Positions 50,451-59,713 of a stretch of DNA of 64,000 bases are shown piece by piece. Numbering within the stretch: the stretch's first letter is position 1; the number at the start of each line of letters is the position of its first letter. This DNA is from Nocardia vinacea. GTDB taxonomy: Bacteria > Actinomycetota > Actinomycetes > Mycobacteriales > Mycobacteriaceae. The notes below the pieces were generated by a model. It was not told the DNA's origin and did no database searches. It saw nothing but the letters and a program-made list of their open reading frames with translations. The stretch covers positions 434,001 through 498,000 of the forward strand of contig NZ_CP109149.1 of assembly GCF_035920345.1 (NCBI RefSeq), read 5' to 3'. Position numbers and translations under genes: made by a program.

Positions 50451-51683
50451 CTAAGCGCTGTGCCGAACACGAGGGTGGGCGTGAATATCGGCAGTGTGGT
50501 CTTGGATGAAGCGGCCCGCGGCGCGCAGCGCGTCAGCGGCTTCGGGCAGAAAGGACCAGAAGATGTGGAAGTTGTGGGTATCCACGGGGTAGAGCTCCAA
50601 ACTGATGGCCACATCGTGGGCGCGGGCGTGATCTGTGAGCCGGTGCGCGTCGGTCAGATGGTTATCGCCAGTACTGGCCTGGATGAGCATGGGCGGTAGG
50701 CCGGTCAAGTCGGCGAGCAGTGGGGCCACGAAGGGGTTGTCGTCGGAATGCCCGGCCAGGTAGTCGCCGATGATGCGCTGATGGAATCGGGCCTGCGTAG
50801 GTTCGGGTGCGGGCTCGGACTCTGAGTGCTCGGGACAATGCAGATCGATACCGGGGCAGAGCAGTACCGCCGCGGCGGGCATCGGAAGCTGCTCTTCCCT
50901 GATCCGGAGCAAGGTGCACAGGATCAGGTGCGCGCCGATCGAATCGCCGGTCAAGGTGATCCGGCCGGGATCGGTGCCGGTTTCCAGCAGCCAGCGGTAG
51001 CCGCGCAGGGCATCCTCGACCGCAGCCGGGTAGGGGTGCTCGGGTGCGAGGCGGTAGTCCAGCACGAGGGTGGTGGTGTTGGCGGCAGCTGTCAGCGCAC
51101 CCGCGAGCGCGCGGTATCCGAAGGCCGATCCGGCGATGTAGCCGCCACCGTGCAGATAGAGCACGGTCCCGGCATCGGGGCGAGCGGGTGTCAGCAGCAG
51201 ACTCGATACCCCGCCGGCGGTGATCGGCCGGATCGAGATCTCCGGCGGTGCCGGGAACTGCGCGTGTAGATCCTCGTATGCCGTACGCATCGCGTGCAGT
51301 TCGGCGTCGGCCGCACCTAAGAGCTCCCAGTAGCGGGTGATGTGAGCCAGCAGTTCTCCACCGACCGCTCGCGTCGCCACCACCGCCTCGTCGACCCCCT
51401 CGAGGATGCGGCGGGCTCGGTCCAGCAGCGCCTCGCCCGCCAGCGTGAGTTCCACCTGATGGGTGGTGCGGCGCAGTAGGTCACAGCCGATGAGTCGTTC
51501 CAGCGCGCGAATCTGCCTACTCAAGGCCGGCTGCGAAACGTAGAGCCGGGCGGCGGCCCGGCCGAAGTTGAGCTCCTCGGCCACCGTGACGAACGCCCGG
51601 AGGTGGCGCAGTTCGATCGCGTCCGGCGTGGTCGGCAGCGTGGTCGGCGCAACGGACATACTCTCATCCGACTGGGAACTCAT
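50451..51683 (-). CDS. LysR DNA-binding domain fused to an HSL-type esterase
   Basis: A 410-residue fusion. Residues about 22-85 form a LysR winged helix-turn-helix ('LRHLRAFVTVAEELNFGRAAARLYVSQPALSRQIRALERLIG'), but the usual LysR substrate-binding domain is replaced by a hormone-sensitive-lipase-type alpha/beta hydrolase: 'VLYLHGGGYIAGSAFGYRAL' (HGGG 178-181), 'LVLDYRLAPEHPYPAAVEDALRGYRWL', the nucleophile S248 in 'LTGDSIGAHL' and a histidine in 'DTHNFHIF'. Such a protein could bind DNA and hydrolyse, or sense, its ester inducer. It diverges from the degenerate hydrolase and monooxygenase genes, which would be its natural targets. The join lies in one uninterrupted frame; I see no sign of an artefact. 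Confidence 0.8.
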   Translation of the reverse strand: MSSQSDESMSVAPTTLPTTPDAIELRHLRAFVTVAEELNFGRAAARLYVSQPALSRQIRALERLIGCDLLRRTTHQVELTLAGEALLDRARRILEGVDEAVVATRAVGGELLAHITRYWELLGAADAELHAMRTAYEDLHAQFPAPPEISIRPITAGGVSSLLLTPARPDAGTVLYLHGGGYIAGSAFGYRALAGALTAAANTTTLVLDYRLAPEHPYPAAVEDALRGYRWLLETGTDPGRITLTGDSIGAHLILCTLLRIREEQLPMPAAAVLLCPGIDLHCPEHSESEPAPEPTQARFHQRIIGDYLAGHSDDNPFVAPLLADLTGLPPMLIQASTGDNHLTDAHRLTDHARAHDVAISLELYPVDTHNFHIFWSFLPEAADALRAAGRFIQDHTADIHAHPRVRHSA

Positions 51684-51740
51684 CTCAGCAGTATTGCCGA
51701 TTCACCGCCGCCGCGGTCATGCCGTACTCGCAAGACTGCC

Positions 51741-52220
51741 ATGCGCATTCGGACCTTCCCTGCCGTACTCCCGGGGTGCCAACGTTGGCCTATGCCTTCC
51801 GCACCAGCACCGTGCCGGGTCGCCGAGTTGCACCTGCGCACCACCGTCGAAGACCGGAGCGTCAAGGTCTATTGGCCCGGTCCCACCGGCCCGCCGCGGC
51901 CCCTACTGCTGCAATTCGAGATCGGCGGCCCGGAACCAGCAGACGATTTCGACGCATTGTGCCGAAGACTCTGCCGCAGCCACGATTTCGTCGTGCTGTC
52001 GGTGCGCTACGGGCCGCGTTCCGGACAGGATCCGGCGATCGTCTCCGATGCGATGCACACCCTGGAGTGGGCCGCCGACCACGCATCCGCACTCGATGCC
52101 GACCCGACCCGGTTGCTCGTCGAAGGCCGCGGCTCGGGCGGCGCTCTCGCCGAATCGGTCCGCCGCCGTACTCAGGAGTTCGGCTGGCCACCCCTACTAC
52201 CTCCACTGCCCTTTCCCTGA
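51741..52220 (+). CDS. Short, catalytically incomplete HSL-type hydrolase
   Basis: About 159 residues resembling the first half of HSL-family esterases: 'VKVYWPGPTGPPRPLLLQFE', 'FDALCRRLCRSHDFVVLSVR' and 'ASALDADPTRLLVEGRGSGG'. The oxyanion HGGG is replaced ('QFEIGGP'), the elbow reads GRGSGG instead of GDSAGG, and the protein ends before the Asp and His. It is therefore a truncated or repurposed hydrolase. It lies between the divergent LysR-esterase fusion and the monooxygenase (18 bp gap). ATG 51792 is an alternative start. Confidence 0.55.
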   Translation: MRIRTFPAVLPGCQRWPMPSAPAPCRVAELHLRTTVEDRSVKVYWPGPTGPPRPLLLQFEIGGPEPADDFDALCRRLCRSHDFVVLSVRYGPRSGQDPAIVSDAMHTLEWAADHASALDADPTRLLVEGRGSGGALAESVRRRTQEFGWPPLLPPLPFP

Positions 52221-52238
52221 CTTCAGGAGATTCACAAC

Positions 52239-53462
52239 ATGATTCATCGCAGCATTCTGATCTCCGGCGCGAGCATCGCCGGGCTGACGTTCGCCCACTG
52301 GCTGGGCCGGTACGGATTCCAGGTGACCGTCGTGGAACGAGCGCCCGCTCCTCGTCCCGGCGGCCAGGCCGTCGATCTGCGCGGCGTGGCCAAGGAGGTG
52401 GCCGAGCGGATGGGTGTACTGCCTGCCATCGAACGAGCGCGCGTGCACGAGCGCGGACTGGCCTATGTCGATGCCGACGGTAAATGGAAGGCGAGCATGC
52501 CTGCGGAACTGTTCGACGGTGCGGGCGCGGTCGCCGAGATCGAGATCCTGCGCGGCGATCTCACCGATATCCTGTACGCGTCCAGTCGCAACGGCGTCGA
52601 GTACCTGTTCGGTGATTCCATCACCGAACTGCGGGAAACACCCGACGGCGTCGTGGTCGACTTCCAGCGCCACGCATCACGCGCCTTCGACCTGGTCATG
52701 GGTGCCGACGGCCTGCACTCGAACGTGCGCAAGCTGGCTTTCGGACCTGAGTCCGAATTCGTCCACCACCTGGGTGCGTACCTGGCGTACTTCACCGTGC
52801 AGGTCGAGGGGCTGCAGCTCGAAGACTGGTTTGTCATGCACAACGCCCCCGGCGGCCTACTCGCCGCGATCCGGCCCGAGGGGCCGAACAGCGCCAAGGC
52901 CATGTTCGGCTTCACCGCGACCGATCTGGTCTACGACCGCAACGACCGGGTGGGCCAGCAGCGGATTCTGCGCGAGCGGTTCGCTGAAATGGGTTGGCAC
53001 ACATCGCAATTGCTGAGTTCGATGGGTCAGGCGCCGGATTTCTTCTTCGACAGCATCAGTCAGACCCGCATCGATCGATGGTCACGCGGACGCGTCGCGC
53101 TGATCGGGGACGCTGGGTATTGCGGCTCACCGCTGTCCGGCAACGGCACGGCAATGGCGATGGTCGGAGCGTATGTCCTGGCCGGGGAGCTGGCTCGAAG
53201 CCGCGACGACTATTCAACCGCGTTCACCCGTTATCAGGAAGTACTGCGCCCCTACGTCACCGAATGCCAAAAGCTGCCGCCCGGCGGTGTCAACGGCTTC
53301 CTGCCCGCCAGTCGCGCTGCCATCGCCATGCGTAACCTGTCGGTCCGGGCGATGACCTCCGCACCGTTGCGCGCACTGATGGCCAAGTCGCTTCAGAAGG
53401 CCGACGCCATCAGCTTGACGGACTACCGCGAATTCGAATCGGTCGCCGCCGGACATCATTGA
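52239..53462 (+). CDS. FAD-dependent aromatic/tetracycline-type monooxygenase
   Basis: A 407-residue class A flavoprotein monooxygenase. The FAD motif 'ILISGASIAGLTFAHWLGRYGFQVTVVERAP' (GxGxxG variant GASIAG), 'GGQAVDLRG', 'LVMGADGLHSNVRKLAFG' (DG motif) and 'RVALIGDAGYCGSPLSGNGTAMAMVGAYVLAGEL' (GD motif) are intact. It is similar to TetX-like and PHBH-type hydroxylases and uses NAD(P)H and O2 on an aromatic or polyketide substrate. The start follows 'cttcaggagattcacaac'. It is probably co-transcribed with the short hydrolase under the LysR-esterase fusion. Confidence 0.87.
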   Translation: MIHRSILISGASIAGLTFAHWLGRYGFQVTVVERAPAPRPGGQAVDLRGVAKEVAERMGVLPAIERARVHERGLAYVDADGKWKASMPAELFDGAGAVAEIEILRGDLTDILYASSRNGVEYLFGDSITELRETPDGVVVDFQRHASRAFDLVMGADGLHSNVRKLAFGPESEFVHHLGAYLAYFTVQVEGLQLEDWFVMHNAPGGLLAAIRPEGPNSAKAMFGFTATDLVYDRNDRVGQQRILRERFAEMGWHTSQLLSSMGQAPDFFFDSISQTRIDRWSRGRVALIGDAGYCGSPLSGNGTAMAMVGAYVLAGELARSRDDYSTAFTRYQEVLRPYVTECQKLPPGGVNGFLPASRAAIAMRNLSVRAMTSAPLRALMAKSLQKADAISLTDYREFESVAAGHH

Positions 53463-53715
53463 ACAGCCGAATGCGTCTCGGGTGCTGAGCATGCCGGGTG
53501 CGGCTCAGAATATCGAACGGCCGCGGCACACCGAACGGTCGCGGTCGCCGCGCCCTGCTCCGCCGTCGACAACGAGCTCGGCAATCGCCGCGCGGCTCGT
53601 CGGTGGGTAGCCCCCGGCCCGAATTACCTACAGACGACAGATTCCCCGCCGCCCGGGCGTACCTACTGTCGAAATCCATTGTCACCGCATAACACTGAGC
53701 CGACACGGAGTAGCA

Positions 53716-54558
53716 ATGCCTTACTTCACCGCCGCTGACGGAACCGAACTCGCCTACGAGGACTACGGCACCGGCACGCCGCTGGTGTTCCTGGCGAGCT
53801 GGGCGCTCAACGCCGACATGTGGGAATACCAGGTCCCCTACTTCCTCGAGCAGGGGTACCGGTGCGTACTGCTCGATCGGCGCGGGCACGGCCGTTCCGA
53901 TCGACCGTCGGGCGGATACGATGCCGACACTCGCGCCGACGACGTGGCCGCTTTGATCGATCACCTCGACCTGCGTGACATCATGCTGGTCGCGCACTCG
54001 GCAGGCGGCGGCGAAGCCGTTCGCTACCTGGCCCGGCACGGCCACGACCGGGTCGCCGGACTGGTGCTGCTCGCCACCACCCTGCCGTATCTCGAACTGA
54101 CCGAAGACAATCCCGAGGGTGTGCCCGCCGCGCTGTGCGATGCCACCGTCGCCGAGCTGCGCCGCGACCGCCCCAACTGGTTCGCCCGCCGCGCCCAAGC
54201 CTATTTCGCTACCCAGTTCAACACGGTGTCTCCGGCGGTGGTCGACAACGAGGTCCGCCGCTGCCTGTCGGCGGCCCCGTTTTCCCTGACCGCGGTGTGG
54301 CAGGCCACCTTCGCCACCGACTTCCGTCCCGACCTGCGCGAGCTGAGCGTGCCCACGCTCATCGTGCACGGCGGTGTCGACCAGTCGGCGCCGGTCGATC
54401 GCACCAGTCGGCGGGTCGCGAAACTGTTGCCCCACGCCGACTTCCGCGAATACCCGACCGCCGGGCACGGCCTCTACATCACCCACGCCGAGCAGCTGAA
54501 CAACGATATCCACGAATTCCTTGTCGACCAGGCGACGGTCGCACCCGACCGCGGCTGA
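53716..54558 (+). CDS. Alpha/beta hydrolase (chloroperoxidase/esterase-like)
   Basis: A 280-residue serine hydrolase: 'LVFLASWALNADMWEYQVPYFLEQGYRCVLLDRRGHGRSDRP', the nucleophile elbow 'VAHSAGGGEAVRYLARHG', 'LIVHGGVDQSAPVDRTSRRVAKLLP' and 'AGHGLYITHAEQLN'. The motifs match the cofactor-free chloroperoxidase/arylesterase group. It stands 253 bp after the monooxygenase with its own 'cggagtagca' site; that gap holds nothing recognisable. Confidence 0.82.
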   Translation: MPYFTAADGTELAYEDYGTGTPLVFLASWALNADMWEYQVPYFLEQGYRCVLLDRRGHGRSDRPSGGYDADTRADDVAALIDHLDLRDIMLVAHSAGGGEAVRYLARHGHDRVAGLVLLATTLPYLELTEDNPEGVPAALCDATVAELRRDRPNWFARRAQAYFATQFNTVSPAVVDNEVRRCLSAAPFSLTAVWQATFATDFRPDLRELSVPTLIVHGGVDQSAPVDRTSRRVAKLLPHADFREYPTAGHGLYITHAEQLNNDIHEFLVDQATVAPDRG

Positions 54559-54827
54559 CGTCTGATGGCCGCTGATGCGGGTCCAGACTGCCCGATAGAC
54601 CTGCGCCGACTTCGCCAAGAAGTTCGCTCCGGTCGTCGCCGAGCTCGCCGGCCATTAGATCGGAAGGCTCTCCCGGGCGGCGGCGGTGCCAGGAGTGTCC
54701 TGCGAGTGGACGGCGACGGGGATCTGCTGGATCGCTCCGGGTCTCGCCGACGCACGAAAATGCCGATTATGCGATGGTTCGTCTGCATCACACGAAACGT
54801 CGGCGCGCGTGTTGGGTGACTCGGCAA

Positions 54828-55430
54828 CTACCGCGAGGCTGGGGGGAGGAGCCGGCCGCTGAGGACGGGACGGTTGTTGAGGTCATCCAGAGGCACCCCG
54901 ACGCCGAGGTTCTCTGCAAGCCTGTAGAACATCCCGAGGGACCCCAAGGGGCCGTATTCGTCTTCTTCGGGTCGGGCGCCGAGGACCCGCATCTCGGTGT
55001 CGAAGCGGTGCGGGTCGCCGCCTGTCCGTGCGAAGCTGTCCGTGGTGTCGAGTCTGGTGATGAGGCGGCCGTCCTCGGCGTACTGGAACACCTCTCCCGG
55101 TTTCTCGCTGGCGTGCAGCTCCAGTGCCGCGGTTCCGATCGAGGCGCGCAGCACCAGTCCTCGGTCTTGGATGCCTTTCCAACTGCCGTGCTCCCACGCC
55201 CAGGCCCAGCTTCGGTAATGCCCTGCGCTGACCACATATCCGTCGGATGCGTAGAGAAGGCCGCCCAGCTCGTAGTGGAAGTCATCCGGCCCGCGCACCG
55301 CCACGGTGTTTTGGTCGACGCCCATCCGCTCCAATTGCTCCCGGGCGCTGATCTGACGCGCGAAGGTGAGGTTGACCAGCGGCAGATCCGTGTCGTACAT
55401 CCACCCAAGGCCACCGGTGGTGGTATTCAC
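54828..55430 (-). CDS. DUF6461-like protein
   Basis: About 200 residues. The order 'GLGWMYDTDLPLVNLTFARQISAREQLERMGV', then a strand-rich core 'YVVSAGHYRSWAWAWEHGSWKGIQ' and 'VFQYAEDGRLITRLD' matches actinobacterial DUF6461 proteins (TFARGL...LLRRLG...YAEDGEL). GTG 55430 is favoured: a 'gggggcatc' site precedes it, and family members begin at this point; the frame is open to GTG 55472. The function is unknown. Confidence 0.55.
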   Translation of the reverse strand: MNTTTGGLGWMYDTDLPLVNLTFARQISAREQLERMGVDQNTVAVRGPDDFHYELGGLLYASDGYVVSAGHYRSWAWAWEHGSWKGIQDRGLVLRASIGTAALELHASEKPGEVFQYAEDGRLITRLDTTDSFARTGGDPHRFDTEMRVLGARPEEDEYGPLGSLGMFYRLAENLGVGVPLDDLNNRPVLSGRLLPPASR

Positions 55431-55751
55431 GATGCCCCCGGTTCGTTGATCGCGGTCAAGGTCGGGAAACACAGTCCATGATCATGAAACCAGGCGTCGT
55501 CATCAGCTGAAGCAGTCACAGCGGCTGACACTGCCATGAGCCACCGACATCCATGGCCGGGCCCGCCAGTCGTACTGCCGAGTTCCGAATAGTTGGCTCA
55601 GTCCCGCACTATTCACCGCCGTACGGCGTTAGAAGGCCAATATCAGCGCAGTAATGCGAGATCAGGCCGGATGATCTCGCCGCGATGTCTTGTGCCGGCC
55701 TTCGACGTCGGCGCTACCGATCATCTCGACACGGTGGTTGTGGGACGCGGA

Positions 55752-56801
55752 TCAGCAGTGTTCGTATTGACGTACGTAGGGCTGCGACTCCGGTAAGACG
55801 TTGTGCCCGGGTGTCTGGCAGCCGCCGACCACGACCTCGAACAAGGGGCGGCCGTAGGAGTAGCCGGGGCCGTTGGGTGTGTGGATCGTGTAGTCGACCG
55901 CCGTGCCGGAGCCTGCCAGGTAGGGGAGATGGAGATCGGCGAGTTGTGTGGTCTGTGCGGCGCTGAATTCCGTACCTACGGGAGGGAATACGGTGACGCC
56001 CAGTGCGCGGCCTTCAAAAAGCGGGTCGTAGACCGACACTTGAGCGAAAAACGGGATGGGTTGATCGGTCAGGAACCACTGCCACAGGTCGAGTTCGTCA
56101 TTGGACGGGAAGCGAGGGGTGGGCTCTTGGTGGGGGGTGACGCGATCATGGGGCCATGGATACGACCCGGGGCTCCGTTCCGAATGATTGGTGAACCCGC
56201 GCTCCCGCTCATGAACGGTGGATACGATCCACTGGTTGGATGCCAGTTCGGGGAAGTCCCGGATGATTCGGCGCATCGCCGCGGTGGCGCGGTGAGGTTC
56301 GCTCTCGGAGCCCGCCCGGACGTCGATGGTGTTGGTGATGCGGTCCGCGTCGCCGCCGCTCGAGGACCAGTGCACTTCGGTACCGGCGGCCCATAGTCGC
56401 GCCCAGGTGTTTGCGGCGTTCGCTTCCGTGCTCACGTCACGTCCGAAAAGCCAATACGCGTAATAGGAGTCCGCCATCCGGTCGATGGTGACCGTTATCG
56501 GGTCGCCATGGAAACGGCGCGGAAGCTGTTGAGTGCCCATGGCACTCACCACAGACGCGGCCTCGGCCGGTGTGGCGTCGTCCCTGAGCCGCACGTCGAG
56601 TTTGGCGTTGAAGTGCCTGCCCTTGTAGTGCTCGAACCGGTGTGACGCGTCGGTCACCCCCGGAAGGACCCGGATGGCCGTCTCGATCTTGCGTGACCAG
56701 CTGTCATGCTCGGCCTGGTCGCGTCCTCGATCGAAATAGCCACATCCGGTCAGCAGAACAGCCGCCATCAGCAACACGAGGGTGGGCACGGTAGAGCGCA
56801 T
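55752..56801 (-). CDS. Lipoprotein of unknown function
   Basis: A 349-residue protein with a lipoprotein signal: 'STVPTLVLLMAAVLLTGCGYF', lipobox LLTGC. The mature part alternates strands and helices ('IETAIRVLPGVTDASHRFEH', 'DATPAEAASVVSAMGTQQLP', 'RRIIRDFPELASNQWIVSTV'), reminiscent of the small repeated domains of other actinobacterial lipoproteins, and ends in 'YEHC'. No enzyme motif is seen. ATG 56801 begins the signal; the longer frame has no signal at its start. Confidence 0.7.
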   Translation of the reverse strand: MRSTVPTLVLLMAAVLLTGCGYFDRGRDQAEHDSWSRKIETAIRVLPGVTDASHRFEHYKGRHFNAKLDVRLRDDATPAEAASVVSAMGTQQLPRRFHGDPITVTIDRMADSYYAYWLFGRDVSTEANAANTWARLWAAGTEVHWSSSGGDADRITNTIDVRAGSESEPHRATAAMRRIIRDFPELASNQWIVSTVHERERGFTNHSERSPGSYPWPHDRVTPHQEPTPRFPSNDELDLWQWFLTDQPIPFFAQVSVYDPLFEGRALGVTVFPPVGTEFSAAQTTQLADLHLPYLAGSGTAVDYTIHTPNGPGYSYGRPLFEVVVGGCQTPGHNVLPESQPYVRQYEHC

Positions 56802-57039
56802 TGCGTTGATCTTGCCAGCAATTGGCGTCACAGCGCTGCCGCCGACGCGCCCCCAGTTCTGTGGCCGGATTGCGAGAGTTTCGACGCAGCTGGGGAATTG
56901 CGGTGGCGTAACGGACGGGGGCGAGCGACGGAATGGACGGCCCGATCCGACGATCGCCACACCTTGCCCGCCCTCCCGCCCCAGCTATCTGCAGACTGCC
57001 ATCGCTCGGTCCAATTTCCTTGGGGAGATACTGATTTGA

Positions 57040-57204
57040 GTGTTCATCCGCCTCTTCGCAGCCGCACTAGGGTTCCTCGTCTTCGCGGGAACGGCTTGGA
57101 CCTTCCTCCGCACATCGGGTTCCCTCGTCGATGAGTTCGTCCTGATGCTGGGCGTCCCGGCTGGTATCTGGCTGTTGGTGCGCTTCGTCGATCAGAAGAA
57201 ATGA
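57040..57204 (+). CDS. Small two-helix membrane protein
   Basis: A 54-residue frame from GTG 57040 with 'ttggggagatactgatt' upstream encodes 'FIRLFAAALGFLVFAGTAWTF' and 'FVLMLGVPAGIWLLVRF', two hydrophobic segments joined by a short acidic loop, ending 'VDQKK'. It is transcribed divergently from the lipoprotein. The group II intron sits 18 bp after its stop codon. Confidence 0.55.
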   Translation: MFIRLFAAALGFLVFAGTAWTFLRTSGSLVDEFVLMLGVPAGIWLLVRFVDQKK

Positions 57205-57223
57205 TCAAGGCCGACGGTTGGGT

Positions 57224-57273
57224 AGGCCGTGCGGCGAGGTGCCGCTGGTGGCGGGTCCTTTTCCGCACGGCCT
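57224..57273 (-). ncRNA. Group II intron domain VI
   Basis: Arms AGGCCGTGCGG and CCGCACGGCCT pair perfectly (57263-57273 with 57224-57234 on the genome), directly after domain V. The intron 3' end 'TAC' follows, close to the AY consensus. Confidence 0.7.
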
Positions 57274-57279
57274 CCCGCC

Positions 57280-57314
57280 GAACCGGACGTGCCAGCTTTC
57301 CCGGCATCCGGCTC
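57280..57314 (-). ncRNA. Group II intron domain V
   Basis: A 35-nt element on the minus strand with the invariant outer ends GAGCCGGATGC and CACGTCCGGTTC around a GAAA tetraloop. This is the canonical catalytic domain V. Confidence 0.88.
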
Positions 57315-57323
57315 TCCGGTGAC

Positions 57324-59094
57324 CTATGTTGTGAGGGGTGTGGCCTGGACCGGGCCGGTGTGGATAAGGTCGTGGCAGGGCGGGCAGACGACGAGGGTCT
57401 TTGCGTCGCCGGGTTGCCATGAGTTCTGCCCATTCCGGTTGGTGCAGACCTGTTTTCGCGAGCTCGGATAGTTTCGCGACGTGGTGCACGTGCACTTCGC
57501 CACGGATTCCGCAGAGTTCGCAAGTGCTCCGCTGGAGGCGCGTGATGATCTCCTTGCGGGGCAGGGGATTTCGGCCGGGAACGCGATCGTGGAGGATCGC
57601 GGTCTTTCGCCGGGAGAGGGGAATGCCTCCGAACCTCGCGACCTGGGGTTTGCGGTTGCCGCGGTGCCGAGCCGCTTCGAAGCAGGTGCGCGTCCCGTCC
57701 GGGGTTTCGATGGTGGCCCGGTAGCGGACCGCCATCTTGGTCACCGACGATTTGTGCTTGCCTGCAAGCGTTTCAGCATCGAGGTTTGCATCGTCCACCT
57801 CACCCGTTCCAGACGGTAGACGTCTGCGGCGAGCAGGTAGTAGTTGACGATGCCCCGGTATCGCGTCCCGACGCGGCGACGATGTCGTGATCGTGCAGGT
57901 TCTGCAGGGCGCGCTGCGCGGCGGGTTTGCCGCCGCGTAGGTAGGTCGCGCACGAGTATTTGATCACCGGGAGCGGCACCCGCAGTCGTATGGCGCCCTC
58001 GGCGGTTTTGCGGCCGCCGGTGCCGGTCTGGGTAGTGATCTCGTATCCGAGGAAACGCCGCGCTGGTGCGCGCGTGGGTGATCAGCGTCTTCTCCTGTGA
58101 CAGGTCCAGGCGGAGTTTGTCGCGCATGAATCTGGTCAGTCGCTTTTTTGATTTCCTCGGCCTCGTGTTTCGGTCCGGCGAATCCGAGTAGCACGTTGTC
58201 GGCGTAGCGGAGGTATCGCAGTCGGCGGTAGCCGGGATCTCGGCAGTCGACGCTGGGCAGGCGAGCCTGCTGTGCGCGTAACTGCCGCACTGTGTCTCGG
58301 TCACCACGTTTGCGGGCCCGCGCCAGCCGATGACGGATCCGCTCGTATTCGGCGTTGCGCATTCGCCTTGTCCCCCTTGTGTATTCAGGGATGAGCGTGC
58401 GCTCGACGAATTCGTCGAGTTTATGCAGATAGATGTTGCACAAGATCGGCGAAACCACGCCCCCTTGCGGTGCACCCGACAAGGTGGCGTTCCATGTCCA
58501 TTCCTCGAGGTATCCGGCCTCGAGCATGTTTCGCATCAGCCGCAGGAACCGGTTGTCGTGGATCTTTTCCGCCAGAATCGCCAGGAGCACTTGATGATCC
58601 AGCGATCCGAAGCAGTCGGCGACATCGCCTTCGACGAACCAGGTTGTCCCGGTCCAGGTGTCGGCCACCTCGCTCAAAGCGGTGTGGCAGCCCCGGCCAG
58701 GCCGGAACCCGTGGGAACGGCCGGAAAATTGCGGCTCGTAATAGGTTTCCAGCAGCAGCCGGATCACCTCACCGAGCAGCTTGTCCGACCAGGTCGGCAG
58801 TCCCAGAGGGCGCAGCTTCCCATTGCGTTTGGGAATCCAGACCCGCCGCGCGGGGCTGAACCGGTAGCGCTCATGGCGCACCGCATCGATGATGCGGTCG
58901 ATCCGGTTCAGCGACATGCCGTCCACGGTCTCTGCGGTGACCCCGGGCGTCATCGCTCCCTTGTTGGCATAGATGCGTCCGTAGGCCAGCAGATACAACT
59001 GCGGATTGAACAGTTGCCGATACAACTCATCCAGCGGCAGCCCCTTGCTGCCGCGCTCACTCAGGACACCCAACACCGTTTCGGCGCTCTGCAT
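57324..59094 (-). pseudogene. Group II intron reverse transcriptase-maturase with HNH domain, decayed
   Basis: The first frame from ATG 59094 encodes RT blocks ('IPKRNGKLRPLGLPTWSDKL', 'SHGFRPGRGCHTALSEV', 'EGDVADCFGSLDH', 'GAPQGGVVSPILCNIYLHKL'). The catalytic YADD box reads YADN (Y297-N300). A run of six A's near 58145 then shifts the frame; further frames carry 'FMRDKLRLDLSQEKTLITHA', 'YRGIVNYYLLAADVYRLERV' (maturase), 'CELCGIRGEVHVHHVAKLSE' (HNH) and finally 'TLVVCPPCHDLIHTG'. At least four frameshifts and a lost catalytic aspartate mean no functional protein. Splicing would need a maturase from elsewhere. Confidence 0.85.
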
Positions 59095-59713
59095 TTCGCA
59101 TACCTTCCAGTCCTTGGAATGTCCCAGTCACCTGTTGTCCTTCGCCCTGCAGACGGCTTTCCCGTCCTCCCTGGCCGGGCGTGACTCCGGCGACTACTAC
59201 GACAACTCCGTCGCCCTAGGACTCGCGTCCCGTAGGCGATCCCGCGTTCGTCTTCGTCATACGTATCGAGCGCGACGTAGGCGGCCCACTCATCTCCTTG
59301 AACGTCCTCACTGGACATCGCTCCGCATCCGGAGGGCGAGCTGGCCAAAGCGCGGGACCAGCTCGGGACACGGCGTCGGTAATCAGGCATCTTCTTCCGA
59401 CGGGCGGGCATTTGCACCGTCTGGAGATTGGGCTTCAGGCAATCCAGCAATTTCGCCGTATCGCGCGGGTCTCCCGATACCTGGACCCGGCCGTCGGTTT
59501 GCTGACATGCTCTTGTCCCCGTTAACCTTTCGGCGCCGGGTAAGTCATCAGACCCAAGGACCTCCCTCCAATCCATCCCGGCTGCGCCAGGGATATGACG
59601 AAGCGCCTCGCGGCGCACCCCTGTAATGCCGCCTACCGCGCTGAGCGAAGCGGCCACGTCGTGGTAGCTGGCGGGCCAGACCGGTTGCGGCTCACAATAT
59701 CCGGTGGTGCCGA

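Larger units (their letters stand above)
57222..59618 (-). mobile_element. Group II intron with degenerate maturase
   Basis: On the minus strand the element starts with GTGCGCC (59618 downward), the group II 5' consensus, and ends '...GGCCTAC' at 57222. The 3' end carries a full domain V (57280-57314) and a domain VI stem (57224-57273). The roughly 2.4-kb element encodes a frameshifted reverse transcriptase-maturase. It lies between the small membrane protein and the oxidoreductase, outside coding sequence. The 5' boundary is inferred from the consensus only. Confidence 0.8.
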
